A DNA stretch of 64,000 nucleotides, taken from NCBI RefSeq assembly GCF_018070025.1, contig NZ_JAGPYQ010000001.1:4960001-5024000 (forward strand), written 5' to 3'. Under the pieces are notes generated by a model that was given only the letters and a program-made list of their open reading frames with translations, made no database searches and was not told the origin of the DNA. Shown here piece after piece: positions 7,879 through 16,537 of this stretch. Position 1 is the first letter of the stretch. Each line of letters starts with the position of its first letter. This DNA comes from Streptomyces liliiviolaceus (GTDB lineage: Bacteria > Actinomycetota > Actinomycetes > Streptomycetales > Streptomycetaceae). Made by a program: the position numbers and the translations under genes.

Positions 7879-8733
7879 TCAGCGGTTACGACGGGGCTGG
7901 GATGTGCTCCGATGCCGGGTGGCGTGGATGGAACCGAGGAGGTCGAGGGACTGTGCGCTGGGACTGCCTGGTTCGGCGTGGTAGATGAGGAGTTGCTGGC
8001 CGGGTGCGTCACGTACGTCGAAAGCCTGGTAGGTCAGCGTGAGGGGACCGACGTCCGGATGCAGTAGGCGCTTGGCGTCCTGGGTCTTGCCGCGCACGGT
8101 ATGGGTGTTCCAGAGGCGGGCGTAGTCCGCACTGTGTTCGCTGAGTGTACGGACGACTTGCTTCAGTCGCGCGTTGTCGGGGTCGAAGCCCGCCGCCTGG
8201 CGCAGGTTGGCGACGGTGGCCTGGGCCGCCCGGTCCCAGTCGGCGTAGAAGTGCCGGCCCGCGGGATCGATGAAGGTCATGCGGGCCAGGTTGTCGGCCG
8301 GTGCGAACGGCGAGAAGAGCGCGTCGGCCAGGGCGTTGGCGGCGAGGATGTCCAGTGCCCGGTTCATGACGAACGCCGGGGTGTTCGGGTAGCCGTCCAT
8401 CAACTGGCGCAGCGCCGGGCTGACCCGTTCGGGGGTGCGCTCGGCGGGCGGGTCGTTCGGCACGGCCCCAGCCAGCTGGAACAGGTGCCCTCGGGCATCC
8501 GTGTCGAGGCACAGTGCACGGCTGAGGGCGTCGAGTACCTGGGGCGAGGGGTTGCGCTCCCGTCCCTGCTCCAGGCGGGTGTAGTAGTCGGCATTCACCC
8601 CGGCCAGGACGGCGACCTCTTCGCGGCGCAGTCCGGCGACTTTGCGGACTCCGTGGCTCGCCATTCCGACATCCTGCGGTTGCAGGCCGGCGCGGCGTGC
8701 GCGCAGGAATTCTCCCAGGTGGTTGTCGTCCAT
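7879..8733 (-). CDS. XRE-type HTH regulator with MmyB-like ligand-binding domain
   Basis: A 284-residue regulator. The N-terminal XRE helix-turn-helix covers about residues 5-75 (EFLRARRAGL, then GLRREEVAVLAGVNADYYTRLEQGR). An MmyB-type PAS-like domain follows (PAFVMNRALDILAANALADALF around 120-142; WNTHTVRGKTQDAKRLLHPDVG near 215). The family commonly represses a divergently transcribed SDR or oxidoreductase and is released by a small hydrophobic ligand; here two SDR genes lie divergently. No ribosome-binding site precedes the ATG, and a TAGCCT hexamer ends 6 bases before it, so translation may be leaderless. Confidence 0.9.
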   Translation of the reverse strand: MDDNHLGEFLRARRAGLQPQDVGMASHGVRKVAGLRREEVAVLAGVNADYYTRLEQGRERNPSPQVLDALSRALCLDTDARGHLFQLAGAVPNDPPAERTPERVSPALRQLMDGYPNTPAFVMNRALDILAANALADALFSPFAPADNLARMTFIDPAGRHFYADWDRAAQATVANLRQAAGFDPDNARLKQVVRTLSEHSADYARLWNTHTVRGKTQDAKRLLHPDVGPLTLTYQAFDVRDAPGQQLLIYHAEPGSPSAQSLDLLGSIHATRHRSTSQPRRNR

Positions 8734-8757
8734 GCGTTCAGGCTAGGCGGTGGTCCG

Positions 8758-8794
8758 GTGTGCTGCCTGGGTGTGTCCCACCCAGGCAGCACAC
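8758..8794. promoter_or_regulatory. 37-bp perfect palindrome, probable operator of the XRE/MmyB regulator
   Basis: GTGTGCTGCCTGGGTG (8758-8773) is exactly mirrored by CACCCAGGCAGCACAC (8779-8794) around a 5-base loop. It lies 25-61 bp upstream of the XRE start codon, in the spacer shared with the divergent SDR genes, so an operator is far more likely than a terminator. Confidence 0.8.
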
Positions 8795-8955
8795 GGCCTG
8801 GTCAAGGGTGACCGACCTGAACAGACTCAGAGCCGGGCTCGAACGTGGCGGCCGAAGAAGAAGAGCGTGGCGCCATGACCGCCGTCGCATACCCCGTCGG
8901 TGGATCAGGAAGTCCCGACACTCCGGTCAGCAACAACGAAGTAAGGACCACAGCC

Positions 8956-9720
8956 ATGGCAGGGGCAGGGAAACGACTCGACGGCAAGGTCGCGCTGATC
9001 ACCGGCGCGACCGGCGGCATCGGTACGGCGACCGCCGAACTCTTCGCCCGGGAAGGTGCCCGGACAGTGATCACCGATGTCGCGGACGGCCCGTTGCACA
9101 ACCTGGGCGACCGGCTCAAGGCACTCGGCGCGGAGGTCGTCGCCGTCCGCCTGGACGTCTCGCGCGCACAGGAGTGGGACGAGGTGATCACTGTGGTGCG
9201 CGACCGGTTCGGAAAGCTGGACGTGCTGGTGAATCTCGCCGGCATCGTGGACTGGCCGGGCATCGAGGACACCCGGGAAGAGGACTGGGACCGCGTCATC
9301 GACGTGAATCAGAAAGGCACCTGGCTCGGAATGAAGGCGGCGTTGCCGCTCCTGCGCGCGAGCGGCAACGCATCCGTCATCAATACGTCCTCCGTGCTCG
9401 GCCTTGTGGGAAGCGGCGCGGCAGCGGCCTACCAGGCGTCCAAGGGCGCGGTGCGGCTGTTGAGCAAGACCGCCGCGGTCGAGTACGCCCGCCAGGGAGT
9501 ACGGATCAACTCGGTGCATCCCGGTGTGATCGCCACGCCGATGATCCAGGAACTCCTGGACGAACAGGGCGACCAACAGCCGGACATCCAGCGAACCCCC
9601 ATGCGCCGAGCCGGCCGCGCCGACGAGATCGCCCCCGCGATCCTCTTCCTCGCCTGCGATGAATCTTCGTTCGTCACCGGTTCGGAACTGGTGGTCGACG
9701 GCGGACTCACCGCGCACTGA
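8956..9720 (+). CDS. Short-chain dehydrogenase/reductase (SDR), classical type
   Basis: A 254-residue classical SDR. The cofactor motif TGATGGIG lies near residues 17-24 and an acidic ITDVAD after the second strand suggests NAD preference. NLAG replaces the usual NNAG near residue 90. The catalytic set is Ser (NTSSV), Tyr and Lys (YQASK), and HPGVIATPM follows. ATG 8956 has AAGGA 9 bases upstream; an in-frame GTG at 8845 would add 37 unrelated residues. It is the first gene of a pair with the next SDR and is probably controlled by the divergent XRE/MmyB regulator. The substrate is a secondary alcohol or ketone of unknown identity. Confidence 0.9.
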   Translation: MAGAGKRLDGKVALITGATGGIGTATAELFAREGARTVITDVADGPLHNLGDRLKALGAEVVAVRLDVSRAQEWDEVITVVRDRFGKLDVLVNLAGIVDWPGIEDTREEDWDRVIDVNQKGTWLGMKAALPLLRASGNASVINTSSVLGLVGSGAAAAYQASKGAVRLLSKTAAVEYARQGVRINSVHPGVIATPMIQELLDEQGDQQPDIQRTPMRRAGRADEIAPAILFLACDESSFVTGSELVVDGGLTAH

Positions 9721-9794
9721 CCGCTCTGTCCGGCGGCCCTCACCGCGCAGCCGCACGCCACCGCACGTGCCCTCACTGCGGCACGCACCCCTCC

Positions 9795-10574
9795 ATGGAG
9801 CACGCCTTGTCACCTGCATCGCCGTCCATCGAATCCGCCGAGTTCACAGGTAGGACCGCCCTCGTCACCGGGGCCGCACGCGGCGTGGGCAAGGAGACTG
9901 TGGCACTCCTGCACGCCAGAGGGGCTCACGTCGTTGCCACCGACCAGCGCCTTGAGGTCGAGACTCTTCCGGAAGAATTTCCCGGTGTCCTCGCGATGTG
10001 CGCAGACATCACGCAGGAAGCGACTGCGATCCGCGCGGTGAAGTCGGCTCTGGACGCTTTCGGCGGACTGGACATCCTGGTGAACAACGCCGGACGCGCT
10101 CTGAACAAACCCATCACTGAGACCACGGCCGAGGACTGGGACGCGGTGATGGCAGTCAACACCCGCGGCGCCTTTTTCTGCGCCCGCGAGGCCTTCCGGG
10201 CCATGAAGGCCGGAGGCGGCGGAGCCATCGTCAGTACCGGCTCCTACACGAGCACCGTCGCACTGCCCGAGGGCGCCGCCTACAGCGCGTCGAAGGGTGC
10301 GCTGGCCCAGTTGACCAAGGTGCTCGCTGTCGAGGGCGGGCCATTGGGCATCCGCGCCAACCTGGTTGCCGCAGGCGTCATAGAGACTGACTTTCTGGAC
10401 ACGTTTCGCTCCGACAGTCGCTCGTACCTCGCCTCGTTTGCCAATGCGCAACCCCTGGGCCGAGTGGCGCAGCCCGAAGAAATCGCCGAGGTCCTGTGCT
10501 TCCTCGCCTCACCACGCTCCAGCTTCGTCACGGGAGCCGTGGTCGCGGCCGACGGAGGCTACACCGCGGTCTAG
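9795..10574 (+). CDS. Short-chain dehydrogenase/reductase (SDR), second of pair
   Basis: A 259-residue classical SDR: TGAARGVGK near residue 25, NNAG near 100, STGSY for the catalytic Ser, YSASK for Tyr/Lys, and FVTGAVVAADGGY at the C-terminus. It starts 74 bases after the preceding SDR on the same strand and is probably in the same transcript. The two are clearly different SDRs rather than a recent duplication, so they may catalyse successive steps or act on different substrates. Confidence 0.9.
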   Translation: MEHALSPASPSIESAEFTGRTALVTGAARGVGKETVALLHARGAHVVATDQRLEVETLPEEFPGVLAMCADITQEATAIRAVKSALDAFGGLDILVNNAGRALNKPITETTAEDWDAVMAVNTRGAFFCAREAFRAMKAGGGGAIVSTGSYTSTVALPEGAAYSASKGALAQLTKVLAVEGGPLGIRANLVAAGVIETDFLDTFRSDSRSYLASFANAQPLGRVAQPEEIAEVLCFLASPRSSFVTGAVVAADGGYTAV

Positions 10575-10687
10575 CGAGCAGCGACACCTCATGGCCGCGC
10601 GGACGCGCCAGGTCGGCCTTGGACGGACTGACCGGCTCCCGAGTCCAACTCGGCTCAGGCAGACACCTTCTGATGAGTCGTCGAGCG

Positions 10688-11593
10688 TCACGTGACGGGC
10701 GGGTTGAACCGGGAGTAGTCCTGGAGTTCCCATCGCAGCGGGCTGGCGTTGTCGATCTGCACCACGCTGTCGATGTCGAACTCCACGACGCGCAGAGCCC
10801 CTGGGTACGCCGCCGCACTGCGCGGGTCCCAGTCGATCCGGCCGGTGCCGGTCAGTTGCAGGGTGTGGCCGCGCTCCCAGTCGAGAAACAGCAGGCCGCA
10901 CTCGGGGGCGAGGTGCAGATTGCCCAGCGTCATGTAGAACTGATTGCCTGTGTAGTCGGGCCAGCGCAGTGTGCGGGGCCCCACTACGGTGACGAAGCCC
11001 GGCATGCCGCCGCGGTGTGACGCGTCGGCGCCGTGCTCAGCGGTGTGGCTGGCGATGAAGAAGGTGTCGGCCTGCTCGATCCAGCGCCGCTGGACGTCGC
11101 TGAGTTCCTTGCTTGTACGGGCTTCCCCGGGCGGCGTGGCCTGCGCGGACTCTGTGATGACGCGCTTCTGCAGGTACTTCGGGCAGTTGCCGAAGACTTG
11201 CCCGGTGGTCATCCGCAGGCCGTCGCCTTCGCGTCGGGCCACACCGTTCGCGCGGATACGGCGCTGAGTCTGCGGATGCAGGGCGAGCACGCCGACGGCG
11301 CGTTCCCCGTCGAAGGCATGGTGGAGCGGATCGCCCGGAGCGGGCAGCCCGTGGATGTCGAGGGTTCGGCTGTCCACCGGTTGGGCGAAACCGGGAGGTC
11401 CCGTCACGATCGTCGACCAGACGGCGCCGGCGTCGTCGGCGGCTCCGACGATCAGCATCTGCTGGGCGCGGAGGAAGGGGTGGAACCCGTGCGGGATCTC
11501 CGGGCCGAACATCGGCGATCCCCATCCGGGGCCGCCCTCCTCAGCCCTTTGCTGGACCGCCTGCTCACCGGGGTGTTCTGCGCGCACTGCCAT
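10688..11593 (-). CDS. Pyridoxamine 5'-phosphate oxidase-like (PPOX) flavin-binding protein
   Basis: A 301-residue protein of the FMN-binding split-barrel (PPOX-like) superfamily, longer than simple PPOX proteins and apparently a two-part version. FLRAQQMLIVGAADDAGAVW near residue 40 is the first barrel strand pair. In the C-terminal half, FVTVVGPRTLRWPDYTGNQ, FMTLGNLHLAPECGLLFLDW and LQLTGTGRIDWD match the canonical FMN-binding barrel. No enzymatic role can be assigned. The TetR gene ends 25 bases upstream, so the two form an operon. Confidence 0.82.
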   Translation of the reverse strand: MAVRAEHPGEQAVQQRAEEGGPGWGSPMFGPEIPHGFHPFLRAQQMLIVGAADDAGAVWSTIVTGPPGFAQPVDSRTLDIHGLPAPGDPLHHAFDGERAVGVLALHPQTQRRIRANGVARREGDGLRMTTGQVFGNCPKYLQKRVITESAQATPPGEARTSKELSDVQRRWIEQADTFFIASHTAEHGADASHRGGMPGFVTVVGPRTLRWPDYTGNQFYMTLGNLHLAPECGLLFLDWERGHTLQLTGTGRIDWDPRSAAAYPGALRVVEFDIDSVVQIDNASPLRWELQDYSRFNPPVT

Positions 11594-11618
11594 GAGGTGC
11601 CTCCTTGATCAGCCTTGA

Positions 11619-12176
11619 TCAGCGTGCGAGCAGGTCGGGCAACTCACCGAGGACCTGCTCGAAAACGGAAGGGTCGTCCAGGACGCGCGCCACCACCAAG
11701 GCGCCCTCGATACGGACGAGGGCAGCGCGCGCCCGACGCTCCGCGTCCTGTTCGGCCGCACCTGCCCTGACAGCGGCACCGGCCATGGCCTGGAGCCACG
11801 CTCGGGCGAGCCGGGCGGCGTGGGCCCTGATCTCCGGCGGTGCCCCGATCAGTGTCATCGTGTCGAGGACGCAGGCCATCCGACCGTCCCGGTAGACGAG
11901 CGCCATGCGCCGTGCCATCTCGGCAACACCCTCGGCGGTATCCGGCTCCGAGGCGAGCAGCTCGAAGATCTCGCCGAAGTGGGACTCCATGCTCGTGAGG
12001 ACGGCGGCTGCCATGGCGGGCTTGCCGTCCGGGAAGCGGTGGTAGAGGCTCGCGCGTTGCAGCCCGGTCGCCCGGGACAGGTCGGAGAGTGACGCTCCGG
12101 CGTACCCGTTGGCCCGGAAGACCTCGGCGAGCCGGGCGTGCATCAGCTCATCGTCGACGTTCGGTGTCCGTCCCAT
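11619..12176 (-). CDS. TetR-family regulator, first gene of TetR-PPOX operon
   Basis: A 185-residue TetR protein with HTH around residues 25-50 (GASLSDLSRATGLQRASLYHRFPDGK). The C-terminal domain resembles the YxaF/LmrA-like group. A perfect 16-bp palindrome lies just upstream, pointing to autorepression and co-control of the downstream PPOX gene. There is no ribosome-binding site before the ATG, and TACAGT ends 6 bases upstream of it, so the mRNA is probably leaderless. Confidence 0.9.
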   Translation of the reverse strand: MGRTPNVDDELMHARLAEVFRANGYAGASLSDLSRATGLQRASLYHRFPDGKPAMAAAVLTSMESHFGEIFELLASEPDTAEGVAEMARRMALVYRDGRMACVLDTMTLIGAPPEIRAHAARLARAWLQAMAGAAVRAGAAEQDAERRARAALVRIEGALVVARVLDDPSVFEQVLGELPDLLAR

Positions 12177-12186
12177 GCTGATACTG

Positions 12187-12202
12187 TACCGAACGTTCGG
12201 TA
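12187..12202. promoter_or_regulatory. TetR operator palindrome TACCGAACGTTCGGTA
   Basis: A perfect 16-bp palindrome 10 bp upstream of the TetR start codon, overlapping the likely core promoter (its end abuts the -10-like TACAGT). ACCGAACGTTCGGT is a common TetR-family operator core. Confidence 0.85.
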
Positions 12203-12455
12203 AAAGAGAAAGTGCGAGGTTTCCTCGTTAGCGCACGGTCACCGCGCCCCGTGCCGACGGCCTGATTCACGACCGACAGGACCAGCCCCGCGGCGAGGAC
12301 CGGTTTGTGACACCGGTGACACAACAGCGACACAACGGCCCACAACCCTGCCGGGGCCTCCCAGGTCTCATATGCGTGGGGCGGCAACGACCAGTCATCC
12401 CCACGGCATTCGACGACACGGCACCTCGCCGAACACACCACCAGGGGGAAACACC

Positions 12456-12902
12456 ATGAAGCTGTCCCGCCGCGCCACCACCGCAGCCGCCCTGACCGGG
12501 CTGGCCCTCGCAGGCACTCTCGCCGCAACCACTCCCGCCACGGCAGCCACCACGTCCGAGACCACGGCCAAGGCGGCTGCGGCAACGTACAACGGAGCCT
12601 GCGGCAGCGGCTACGGCGTCATCGACTCCACGCCGGTCGGCAACTCCGGCACGGTGTTCCTCACCTGGAACGCGGCGACCGGCAAGAACTGCGCCGTGAC
12701 CATCCGCAACACTGCGGGCGCGAAGATCTACATGGCCGTCGAACTCAACGCCCTGGTCGGCCACGAGTCCACGCCGGTCCGGGACGACGGCCAGTACACG
12801 TCCTACGCCGGCCCGGTCTACGTCGACGGCCGCGGCTACTGCATCGAGTGGTACGGCGTCATCGGCAACGCGTCCGGCGGCGACTCCGGCCACTGCGGCT
12901 GA
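12456..12902 (+). CDS. SapA-like spore-associated secreted protein
   Basis: A 148-residue exported protein. It has a signal peptide of about 38 residues (KLSRRATTAAALTGLALAG, ending near ATA) and a mature domain starting YNGACGSGYGVIDS. GTVFLTWNAATGKNCAVTIR and YTSYAGPVYVDGRGYCIEW follow, with four cysteines that can form two disulfides. This pattern is typical of Streptomyces spore-associated protein A homologues, whose exact role is unknown. ATG 12456 begins the signal peptide; the frame is open upstream but not family-like. A G/C-rich hairpin follows the stop. Confidence 0.75.
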   Translation: MKLSRRATTAAALTGLALAGTLAATTPATAATTSETTAKAAAATYNGACGSGYGVIDSTPVGNSGTVFLTWNAATGKNCAVTIRNTAGAKIYMAVELNALVGHESTPVRDDGQYTSYAGPVYVDGRGYCIEWYGVIGNASGGDSGHCG

Positions 12903-12912
12903 TCCAGGCCTC

Positions 12913-12941
12913 CCGGGGGCGGGCCGACCACCCGCCCCCGG
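12913..12941. terminator. Hairpin terminator after the SapA-like gene
   Basis: CCGGGGGCGGG pairs perfectly with CCCGCCCCCGG around a 7-base loop, 10 bases after the stop codon and before the convergent methyltransferase gene. Confidence 0.8.
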
Positions 12942-13022
12942 TTCCATCCGGGCCCGGCATGTCGGTGCAGCGACCGGGGAGGTCTGTCCTCGACCAGCTA
13001 CCCATGGCTGAACGCGTACAGG

Positions 13023-13634
13023 TCACACATCGAGGCGATGGACGCTGACCGCGTAACCGCCGCCGTCGTAGGGAGCGCCGTCCCAGGTGGCGAAGCGGTC
13101 GACGGGAACGAGGCCGGCCGCGGCACAGCAGGCGTCGTACTCCGGCAGCGTAGTGGTGGGCGGCACGGGCAGGTGGGCCGCGTCCAGCCCGAAGCCCGCG
13201 ACCAGCAGGCCGCCCGGACGCAGGGTCGCGGCCAGGCGGTCGACCACCGCGGCCTCCGTCCCGGGAGCGAGCAGCGGCAGGACGTTACCGGCGGCGACCA
13301 CGAGGTCGAAGTCCGCGGCGATACCGAACCGCGCCGGATCGAACTCCGCGAGATCGGCCTGCAACCAGGGAAGTTCGGGCGCCTGGGCCCGCGCCACTTC
13401 CAGCATCGAGGCATCCAGGTCGACGCCGACGCAGTCGTACCCGAGCTCCGACAGTCGGATCATGACCCTTCCGGTGCCGCACCCCGCGTCGAGCACACGG
13501 GCCGCCGCCGGCACGAGAGCAGCACAGAACGCGGCCTCCCCGTGCATGTCCTTCCCGCTCCGGGCCAACGCCTCGAATCGCGCGGCGTACTCGCCACCGG
13601 ACACTCCACCGGTCAGGTCCCGCCAACGACTCAT
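13023..13634 (-). CDS. Class I SAM-dependent methyltransferase
   Basis: A 203-residue methyltransferase. Motif I, VLDAGCGTGRV, lies near residues 47-57. The acidic VGVDLDASML follows, then WLQADLAEFD and the motif-IV-like FDLVVAAGNVLPLL, with LRPGGLLVAGF after it. The family is mostly of unknown substrate. It faces the decayed STAND-WD40 relic and has no operon partner. Confidence 0.87.
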   Translation of the reverse strand: MSRWRDLTGGVSGGEYAARFEALARSGKDMHGEAAFCAALVPAAARVLDAGCGTGRVMIRLSELGYDCVGVDLDASMLEVARAQAPELPWLQADLAEFDPARFGIAADFDLVVAAGNVLPLLAPGTEAAVVDRLAATLRPGGLLVAGFGLDAAHLPVPPTTTLPEYDACCAAAGLVPVDRFATWDGAPYDGGGYAVSVHRLDV

Positions 13635-13678
13635 GAGATCGACTATAGGCCGCCGAACCGACCTGCTTCTGCCACGTC

Positions 13679-14281
13679 GTGAGCCCGGACGTGCCCAACC
13701 AGCTGAGCGTCGAGTACAACGCCCATGTCATCGAAAGCATCTTGACCCACGTCGCTCCCGAACTCGGCTGGCGCTGACGGCAGCTGGACGCACCACCTCC
13801 GCCGAGGCCGTGGCGGGCGACCTGCGTTGGGTGGAGACCCGCCTGACCCAGCGGGGACCGACCGTCCCCTGGACAGACCTCACCCGCATCGACCAGCACA
13901 CACCCACCTGCTGACCTGCAGCCTCGCCCAGACCGCCCCCCCTCCTCACCCCCACCAACCCGCCCCACGTCCTAACCTGTGTCCTTCACACCCGCCTCGA
14001 TACGCACCCGCAATGGCAGCCCCAGACCACCGCACGCCAACACCACCCCGCCCAACGCCCCTGCCTCACCAACCAATGACACTTGCCCGTCGCCCCCGCC
14101 CCAGCACTGCACCGCCCCCCTCGCCGGCCACCGCGACTCGGTGTTGTCGGTGGCGAGCCCACTGGACGGAACCTGGCTCGGCACCACCAGCACCGACACA
14201 GCGGTGCGGATCTGGGACGTCTCGAATGTGCGCACCGTGCCTGTAGCACGATCCCAAGGCCTGCTGGCCCCATGTTCCTGA
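13679..14281 (+). pseudogene. Decayed STAND (NB-ARC-type)/WD40 gene relic
   Basis: Pieces of one protein type appear in order but in different frames with stops between them. Around 13795-13914 the translation gives AVAGDLRWVETRLTQRGPTV, ending in a stop. Around 13971-14075 another frame gives LTCVLHTRLDTHPQWQPQTT, again ending in a stop. At 14117-14240 a third frame gives one complete WD40 blade, from LAGHRDSVLSVA to DTAVRIWDV. This order matches the linker and first propeller blade of Streptomyces NB-ARC-WD40 proteins. A 32-codon fragment at 13679-13777 (VPNQLSVEYNAHVIESILTHVA) is unassigned. The ATPase core and the rest of the propeller are missing. Confidence 0.7.
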
Positions 14282-14385
14282 GGTCCTGCTGGCGAACTTG
14301 CTGTGGGGGGGGCGCAAGGGCTTGTTCCTCCTCGTCCTCCTCCCTTGAGGCACAGCTAGTGGCAGTCCACAGCCAGGCTGTAGTT

Positions 14386-14506
14386 ACGTAATGCCGGAAG
14401 CGGGGCGGGCCGGCTTCCTGTAACTCCGCATGATGATCAATCGAAGAAGCACTACGGCTTCTTACCGCGTATCGGCGTCGGGCCGGGGCCCTGCGCCGAT
14501 ACGCGG
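14386..14506. other. Cluster of three hairpins in a gene-free stretch
   Basis: The 14282-14692 region has no convincing gene. It holds GGAAGC...GCTTCC around 14395-14417, then AAGAAGC (14444-14450) pairing with GCTTCTT (14457-14463). A 42-bp structure follows, with CCGCGTATCGGCG (14465-14477) perfectly matching CGCCGATACGCGG (14494-14506). Its 16-base loop itself contains GGGCC..GGCCC. Possible roles are terminators or a junction scar; no T-run is present. Confidence 0.5.
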
Positions 14507-14692
14507 CACTGACTTCGCGTAGCTGCGGTGGCCGTACCCGCCGGGCGGATGAGGAAGAGGGCTTGGTGCCGGGCGCCGTCTCGCCCCCTGCCCAACGGGT
14601 GGACGCGCCCCTGCGCCCAGGGCAGTTCCGGTTCGGTGGCAGGTTCAGCCAAGCGGTCCCGCGGCCAGAAGCCTGCGGGACTCATCCGCAGA

Positions 14693-15673
14693 TCAGCGGC
14701 TCACACCTCGGTAGTGCGCGGCGTCCTCGTAGACCAGCCTGCGTGTGTCCGTTGAGATCCCCTTGACCGGTTGTCCTTCGGGCAGGGCAGGTGCCAACGC
14801 GTGGAAGACCTTCCGTACTCGTTCCTGGTCGTAGTCCCACACGTGCTCGGCCGCCCGTAGTGAGGCCCCTCCCCCCGGCAGCAGTTCCACGTCGTGGAAG
14901 GCGCCGCCGGCACGGAGGGACTCGACGCCGCCGAGTGCCGCTACGACTCCCGGAGAGCAGACCGTCCACCACGCGTATCCCCGCAGGACGGTGTCCAGGT
15001 GGGGGAACGTGTCCTCAAGCAGCAGTCCGAGGTCGGCCTCCAGCGCGGTTCTTCCCATCACGCTCTCGGCGTCGTCGGCGATGCTTCCGTACAGGATGTC
15101 CTCGTAACGGTGCACCTGCGTACGGAAGAAGTCGGTCCAGCGGGCCTGCGCCTCGCTCCGGGCGTCCGGGTCGGTGAATTCCTCCGTGGTGCGCGAAGCC
15201 ACGAGCGAGACGACTTCCGGGGAGTCGCGGTCCCTGACCACGGAGACGTCGAGCCACGGCAGGTCGGGGTGGCCGTCGGCGCCGATGGTCCTGAGGACCA
15301 CCGACGCCTGACCGGGCATGCTCTCCACGTCGCGGAGGAAGGTGCTCCAGTTCTTCGGCGACCAGGGGACCTCGTACGGTCTCTGCCGGCGCCTGACCGG
15401 TTCCAGCACCGCCAGGGTCGCCCACAGTTCCCCGGGTGCCGCTTCTCCGCGGCTCAGCGCGACACCACGGCCCGAGAAGTCCATGTCCGGCGTGAACCCC
15501 GCCCGCAGCGGTCCCGCGAGAGCGCTGAGCGCAGCCGTGAACCAGGGTTCGGCCAATTCGCGGTAGGCGCTGCCGTCGTCCGGCGACGGCAGGTCGATCT
15601 CCGCGCGCAGCGTCCCGTTGAGTTCCGTCCCGCCGCGCATCGCGTCTTGTCCAGCCATGGCCCGCTGCCCCAC
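14693..15673 (-). CDS. Hypothetical cytoplasmic protein, 326 residues
   Basis: Not recognised. The product is soluble, acidic and without signal peptide or membrane helices. It contains an aromatic segment (WFTAALSALAGPLRAGF), a charged helix with DPDARSEAQARWTDFFRTQV near the middle, and a terminal helix DYDQERVRKVFHALAPALP. Third-position G/C bias supports coding. The start is uncertain: GTG at 15673 or ATG at 15658. It is divergent from the next gene (15939) and downstream of the relic region, in an area that looks strain-specific. Confidence 0.7.
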   Translation of the reverse strand: MGQRAMAGQDAMRGGTELNGTLRAEIDLPSPDDGSAYRELAEPWFTAALSALAGPLRAGFTPDMDFSGRGVALSRGEAAPGELWATLAVLEPVRRRQRPYEVPWSPKNWSTFLRDVESMPGQASVVLRTIGADGHPDLPWLDVSVVRDRDSPEVVSLVASRTTEEFTDPDARSEAQARWTDFFRTQVHRYEDILYGSIADDAESVMGRTALEADLGLLLEDTFPHLDTVLRGYAWWTVCSPGVVAALGGVESLRAGGAFHDVELLPGGGASLRAAEHVWDYDQERVRKVFHALAPALPEGQPVKGISTDTRRLVYEDAAHYRGVSR

Positions 15674-15938
15674 TTCCCCGGGCGCCAGTCAGCCTGGCCC
15701 CCCTCCGCACAGGTTCCTGAGCCATCGCCTCACGCGACGGTCGTGTACCTGTAGACCTTCGACGACCGCTCCCCACAGCTCTTCGGGCCGCCGCTGGGGA
15801 CAGTACGGCAGACCTCGCCGTCTTCACATCCCGAGCCGGGACGTGCTTGAGCAGAGGTCGTGTTACGCAATGATCGCCCGCCTGGGCAAGGACTCGATGG
15901 GGTAGAACACTTGGAAACCAGCGAGAGGGGCGCGCCGA

Positions 15939-16475
15939 GTGGACGCTGGCGTTGCGGCGATACTTGGTGCGGCCATCGGTGCTGTCGGAGGTGTGGGCGG
16001 CGGGCTGCTCACCCTCAGCACGCAGTTGCGGAGTCTCGATGCTCAGCATCGTGCAGAGGAGAAGCGTTGGCTCGCGGATGTACGGCGCGAGACCTATACA
16101 AGCTTTATCGCCTGCGCGAAGCAGCTTTCCAACGCCGTCTGGAAAGCGTCTGATCTGCTTCACGGTGAAGCCGGTGTCGAAGACTGGGAGCGTGCCCGCT
16201 CCAACGTGCACGACGCCTGGACACAACTCAGTGCCGCGTCAGCGGCGGTCACGATGGCCGGCCCGCACACTGTGGCTGCGGCCGCTGAGGATCTACGAGA
16301 GGCCTTGAGGCAGTGGGAGCTGTTGACCGGCACCTGGATTCGAGCTGCGATCCAGCAGGGTACTGGGCAACTCGCGGAGCACGACCGGCGATTCATGGCT
16401 GGGTTCGACGCCAAGAAGCCCCTGGAGGTCGCGTTCCAGGTCGCCGCACGGCGGGCGTTGGGAACCGATACGTGA
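15939..16475 (+). CDS. Hypothetical membrane-anchored coiled-coil protein
   Basis: 178 residues. The N-terminal Gly/Ala-rich helix (VAAILGAAIGAVGGVGGGLL, about residues 5-24) should span the membrane. A charged, coiled-coil-prone cytosolic helix (SLDAQHRAEEKRWLADVRRE) comes next, followed by a helical domain. Streptomyces encodes many such small single-pass proteins of unknown function. The GTG start has GAGAGGGG about 8 bases upstream. Confidence 0.72.
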   Translation: MDAGVAAILGAAIGAVGGVGGGLLTLSTQLRSLDAQHRAEEKRWLADVRRETYTSFIACAKQLSNAVWKASDLLHGEAGVEDWERARSNVHDAWTQLSAASAAVTMAGPHTVAAAAEDLREALRQWELLTGTWIRAAIQQGTGQLAEHDRRFMAGFDAKKPLEVAFQVAARRALGTDT

Positions 16476-16537
16476 CCGGCCGCTGCCCCCATGACGTCCC
16501 CCTCCCCCGACCGACCGGCCGAGTTCGGGCCTCGCCT

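Noticed and set aside
14465..14506. Attachment site or inverted repeat of an insertion sequence
   Set aside because: No transposase or integrase nearby and no target duplication seen, so it is kept only as an unexplained hairpin.
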